From Paracoccaceae bacterium (GTDB lineage Bacteria > Pseudomonadota > Alphaproteobacteria > Rhodobacterales > Rhodobacteraceae): DNA of 5,923 nucleotides. The stretch spans positions 1 to 5,923 of the forward strand of contig JALWJU010000194.1 in assembly GCA_026997055.1 (NCBI GenBank), given 5' to 3'. Positions 5,369 through 5,923 of this stretch are shown here, piece after piece. The notes under the pieces were generated by a model. That model did no database searches and was not told where the DNA came from. It worked only from the letters and a program-made list of their open reading frames with translations. Position 1 is the stretch's first letter. Each line of letters starts with the position of its first letter. Made by a program: the position numbers and the translations under genes.

Positions 5369-5923
5369 TCAGAAATCCACTTCGAGCGCCACGCCCCTTT
5401 CCTGCGCCAGTTCAACCACGCGGGCGGCCACGGCCAGATCCTGAAGCCCGACGCCGGTACCGTCGAAGAGCGTCAGCTCCGCGTCTCCCCGGCCCTCATG
5501 GGTGCCGTTGATGACGGCGCCGATCTCGGTGATGTCGTCTTGCGTGATGAGGCCCTGGGAGATGGCGTGCTGGCATTCGCCGATGGAGACGGACTGCGCC
5601 ACCTCGTCGGTGAAAAGGCGCGCGCGCGCCACCAGCGCGGCCTCGACCTCCTGCTTGCCCTTCGTATCGGTGCCCATGCAGGCGATATGGGTGGGGCCGG
5701 TGACATGTTCGTCCAGCAGCGAGGGGGCGAAGGCCGAGGTGATGGAGATGATCACGTCGGCCTCCCGGCCCAGGCGCTCCAGCGATACCTGCTCGAATGG
5801 CAGGCCGATCTCGGCGGCGGTTTCCTCGAGGCGCGAGATCATCTCGGGGTGATAGTTCCAACCGATCACGCGATCGAAATCCACCACGTCGGCGGCCGCG
5901 CGCATCTGGAAGGCCGACTGGTG
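5369..5923 (-). CDS. bhcD: Ornithine cyclodeaminase/mu-crystallin family protein, probable iminosuccinate reductase (BhcD-like), N-terminus off window
   Basis: 184 visible residues of an expected 310-330; the start lies beyond the right edge. The fragment opens at HQSAFQMRAA, just after where the Rossmann GxG of the NAD(P)H site (GxGHQ) would be. It continues through VIGWNYHPEM (strand beta 2), ADVIISITSA, HIACMGTDTKGKQEV, DEVAQSVSIGECQHA and INGTHEGR, and ends with TLFDGTGVGLQDLAVA, a family signature. The N-terminal substrate-binding residues cannot be seen. The family includes ornithine cyclodeaminase, alanine dehydrogenase, EutC and BhcD. The ACMGTDTKGKQEV and IGECQHA stretches resemble Paracoccus BhcD as I remember it. 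BhcD reduces iminosuccinate to aspartate in the beta-hydroxyaspartate cycle. A terminal operon position on the minus strand would fit bhcABCD. The family is secure; the specific enzyme and gene symbol are tentative. Confidence 0.72.
   Translation of the reverse strand, partial: HQSAFQMRAAADVVDFDRVIGWNYHPEMISRLEETAAEIGLPFEQVSLERLGREADVIISITSAFAPSLLDEHVTGPTHIACMGTDTKGKQEVEAALVARARLFTDEVAQSVSIGECQHAISQGLITQDDITEIGAVINGTHEGRGDAELTLFDGTGVGLQDLAVAARVVELAQERGVALEVDF

Noticed and set aside
1..5923. CRISPR array, tRNA, rRNA, insertion sequence, prophage or defence system
   Set aside because: No regularly spaced repeats, cloverleaf or rRNA-like sequence, transposase, integrase or nuclease motifs were found. 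The window looks like ordinary chromosomal backbone.

Overview
The window is high-GC, densely packed bacterial DNA. The gene content points to an alphaproteobacterium, most likely of the Rhodobacterales/Rhodobacteraceae. The evidence is a GapR/DUF2312 nucleoid protein (an alphaproteobacterial family), a CbbY phosphatase resembling the Rhodobacter sphaeroides type, a BhcD-like ornithine-cyclodeaminase homologue, and an intergenic repeat (GCCTCCGGCGGGGATATTT) that I remember as common in that group. These assignments come from reading the sequence and from family knowledge; no database search was run.

Region 1 (1-1837, + strand) is a tight run of three genes. It starts with the 3' part of a thioredoxin-fold protein with a CNHC active site. 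This is translationally coupled through a GTGA overlap to a phosphoglycolate phosphatase (gph). Nine bases later comes a CbbY-type sugar-bisphosphate phosphatase. Both HAD enzymes belong to families that clear side products of RuBisCO chemistry: 2-phosphoglycolate and xylulose-1,5-bisphosphate.

Region 2 (1865-3523, - strand) is a fused two-domain ABC permease of the ferric iron (FbpB/SfuB) type. It meets cbbY tail to tail and has no binding protein or ATPase beside it in the window. Region 3 (3611-4486, + strand) is divergent from it and encodes a 291-residue protein. Its layout resembles a sulfotransferase, but its PAPS-binding loop is degenerate.

Region 4 (4487-4773) is non-coding, between two convergent genes. 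It holds the most distinctive structure in the window: a pair of near-identical inverted repeats of about 46 nt. They are placed so that each incoming transcript reads the same element in the same orientation shortly after its stop codon. Between them lie potential competing hairpins and a 10-bp tandem duplication.

Region 5 (4774-5923) holds gapR on the minus strand and, divergent from it, a 71-residue two-helix membrane protein. The membrane protein's stop codon lies only 5 bp from that of a convergent, 5'-truncated ornithine cyclodeaminase/mu-crystallin family gene. That gene looks most like iminosuccinate reductase (bhcD) of the beta-hydroxyaspartate cycle. If so, the rest of that glyoxylate-assimilation operon should lie just beyond the right edge, and Gph at the left of the window would feed the same glycolate/glyoxylate pool; that link is inference.
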